Assembly (NCBI RefSeq): GCF_901000735.1
Contig: NC_081541.1
Span: 8,981,055 to 9,045,054 of the forward strand
Source of the DNA: Corylus avellana
Lineage: Eukaryota > Streptophyta > Magnoliopsida > Fagales > Betulaceae
Direction of reading: 5' to 3'
DNA: 64,000 nucleotides
In this document: positions 63,812-64,000 of the stretch, piece after piece
Position numbering within the stretch: position 1 is the stretch's first letter
Layout of the letters: the number at the start of each line of letters is the position of its first letter
Notes under the pieces: model-generated
Told to the model about the DNA's origin: nothing
Database searches by the model: none
Seen by the model: only the letters and a program-made list of their open reading frames with translations
Translations under genes and position numbers: made by a program

Positions 63812-64000
63812 AAGTCAGTGCCCTTGAGGAAATATCATCCATGGCTTTCTGCTCTCGTCTGGTCATAAGAACCAACAATTATTGTATTTTCCCGTACTGT
63901 TTGAAAGGTATTACCTGTCATTTTTAATTTATGATTGTGATTACAGATTTCTTTTTTCCTTCAATGTTTTGCATGTGTGTGCCAGGTTAGGAGCTTTAGT
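63812..64000 (+). other. VPS13 3' UTR, incomplete
   Basis: No polyadenylation site can be assigned before the window ends. GGTATTACCT near 63908 and TGTGTGCCAG near 63984 could be the ends of an intron in the 3' UTR, but this is only a splice-site resemblance. Confidence 0.5.

Overview
This is nuclear DNA from a flowering plant, probably a woody eudicot. The evidence is spliced exons with GT/AG boundaries and AT-rich introns, plus plant-type LINEs, a Ty1/copia remnant, tRNA-derived SINEs, TRIM-like pieces and Mutator-type foldback MITEs. I cannot name the species from the sequence alone.

One host gene spans almost the whole window on the + strand: a VPS13-family bridge-like lipid-transfer protein. 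By recall it is closest to the plant PH-domain type represented by Arabidopsis At4g17140. I can follow 41 exons from 2327 to the stop codon at 63809-63811, about 9.5 kb of coding sequence or roughly 3,160 residues. Splice phases agree throughout, except across a 100-N assembly gap (5261-5360) that cuts into one exon and must hide others. The first quarter of the gene lies upstream of the window. Readable domains in order are: a PH-like segment (2327-3793); long VPS13 rod (3895-12630, 23358 onward); Vps62/DUF946-like beta repeats (33238-34962); more rod (35215-35920); a C2 domain (about 36200-46600); a DysF (dysferlin/peroxin) module (47090-47510); a VAB/SHR-BD region (47900-57370); an ATG2_C-like segment (58408-60857); and a C-terminal PH-like domain (62764-63318).

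The introns hold about half of the window as transposable elements. Non-LTR LINEs with endonuclease, reverse transcriptase and zf-RVT regions dominate and fall into at least three subfamilies (called A, B and C here). All end in a shared 3' segment around GGGTTGCGCCCC, then TTACTTATC or TTACCTATC and an A-run. Layout: 1-2300, copia remnant with two LINE insertions; 2500-3140, LINE A; 11406-12115, LINE B piece next to a foldback MITE; 12631-23357 (10.7 kb intron), five or more LINEs, several nested; 23462-33025 (9.6 kb intron), a 7.7 kb C/A hybrid LINE, a tandem TRIM-like repeat and a hairpin MITE; 36570-39456, a TIR element carrying a piece of a host alpha/beta-hydrolase gene; 39512-46468, a full-length 6.0 kb LINE B flanked by 18-bp target-site duplications; 48317-53675, two SINEs and a 3.7 kb LINE C; 61348-61750, a foldback MITE with a 9-bp duplication.

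The least conventional signals are: (i) five very short insertions made only of the last bases of the LINE plus poly(A), each between near-perfect target-site duplications; (ii) a SINE whose 3' end imitates that LINE tail; (iii) the gene-capturing TIR element; (iv) the hybrid LINE; and (v) a LINE whose ORF1 stop and ORF2 start overlap. Despite this load the VPS13 exons read open, so the gene looks functional as far as can be seen.
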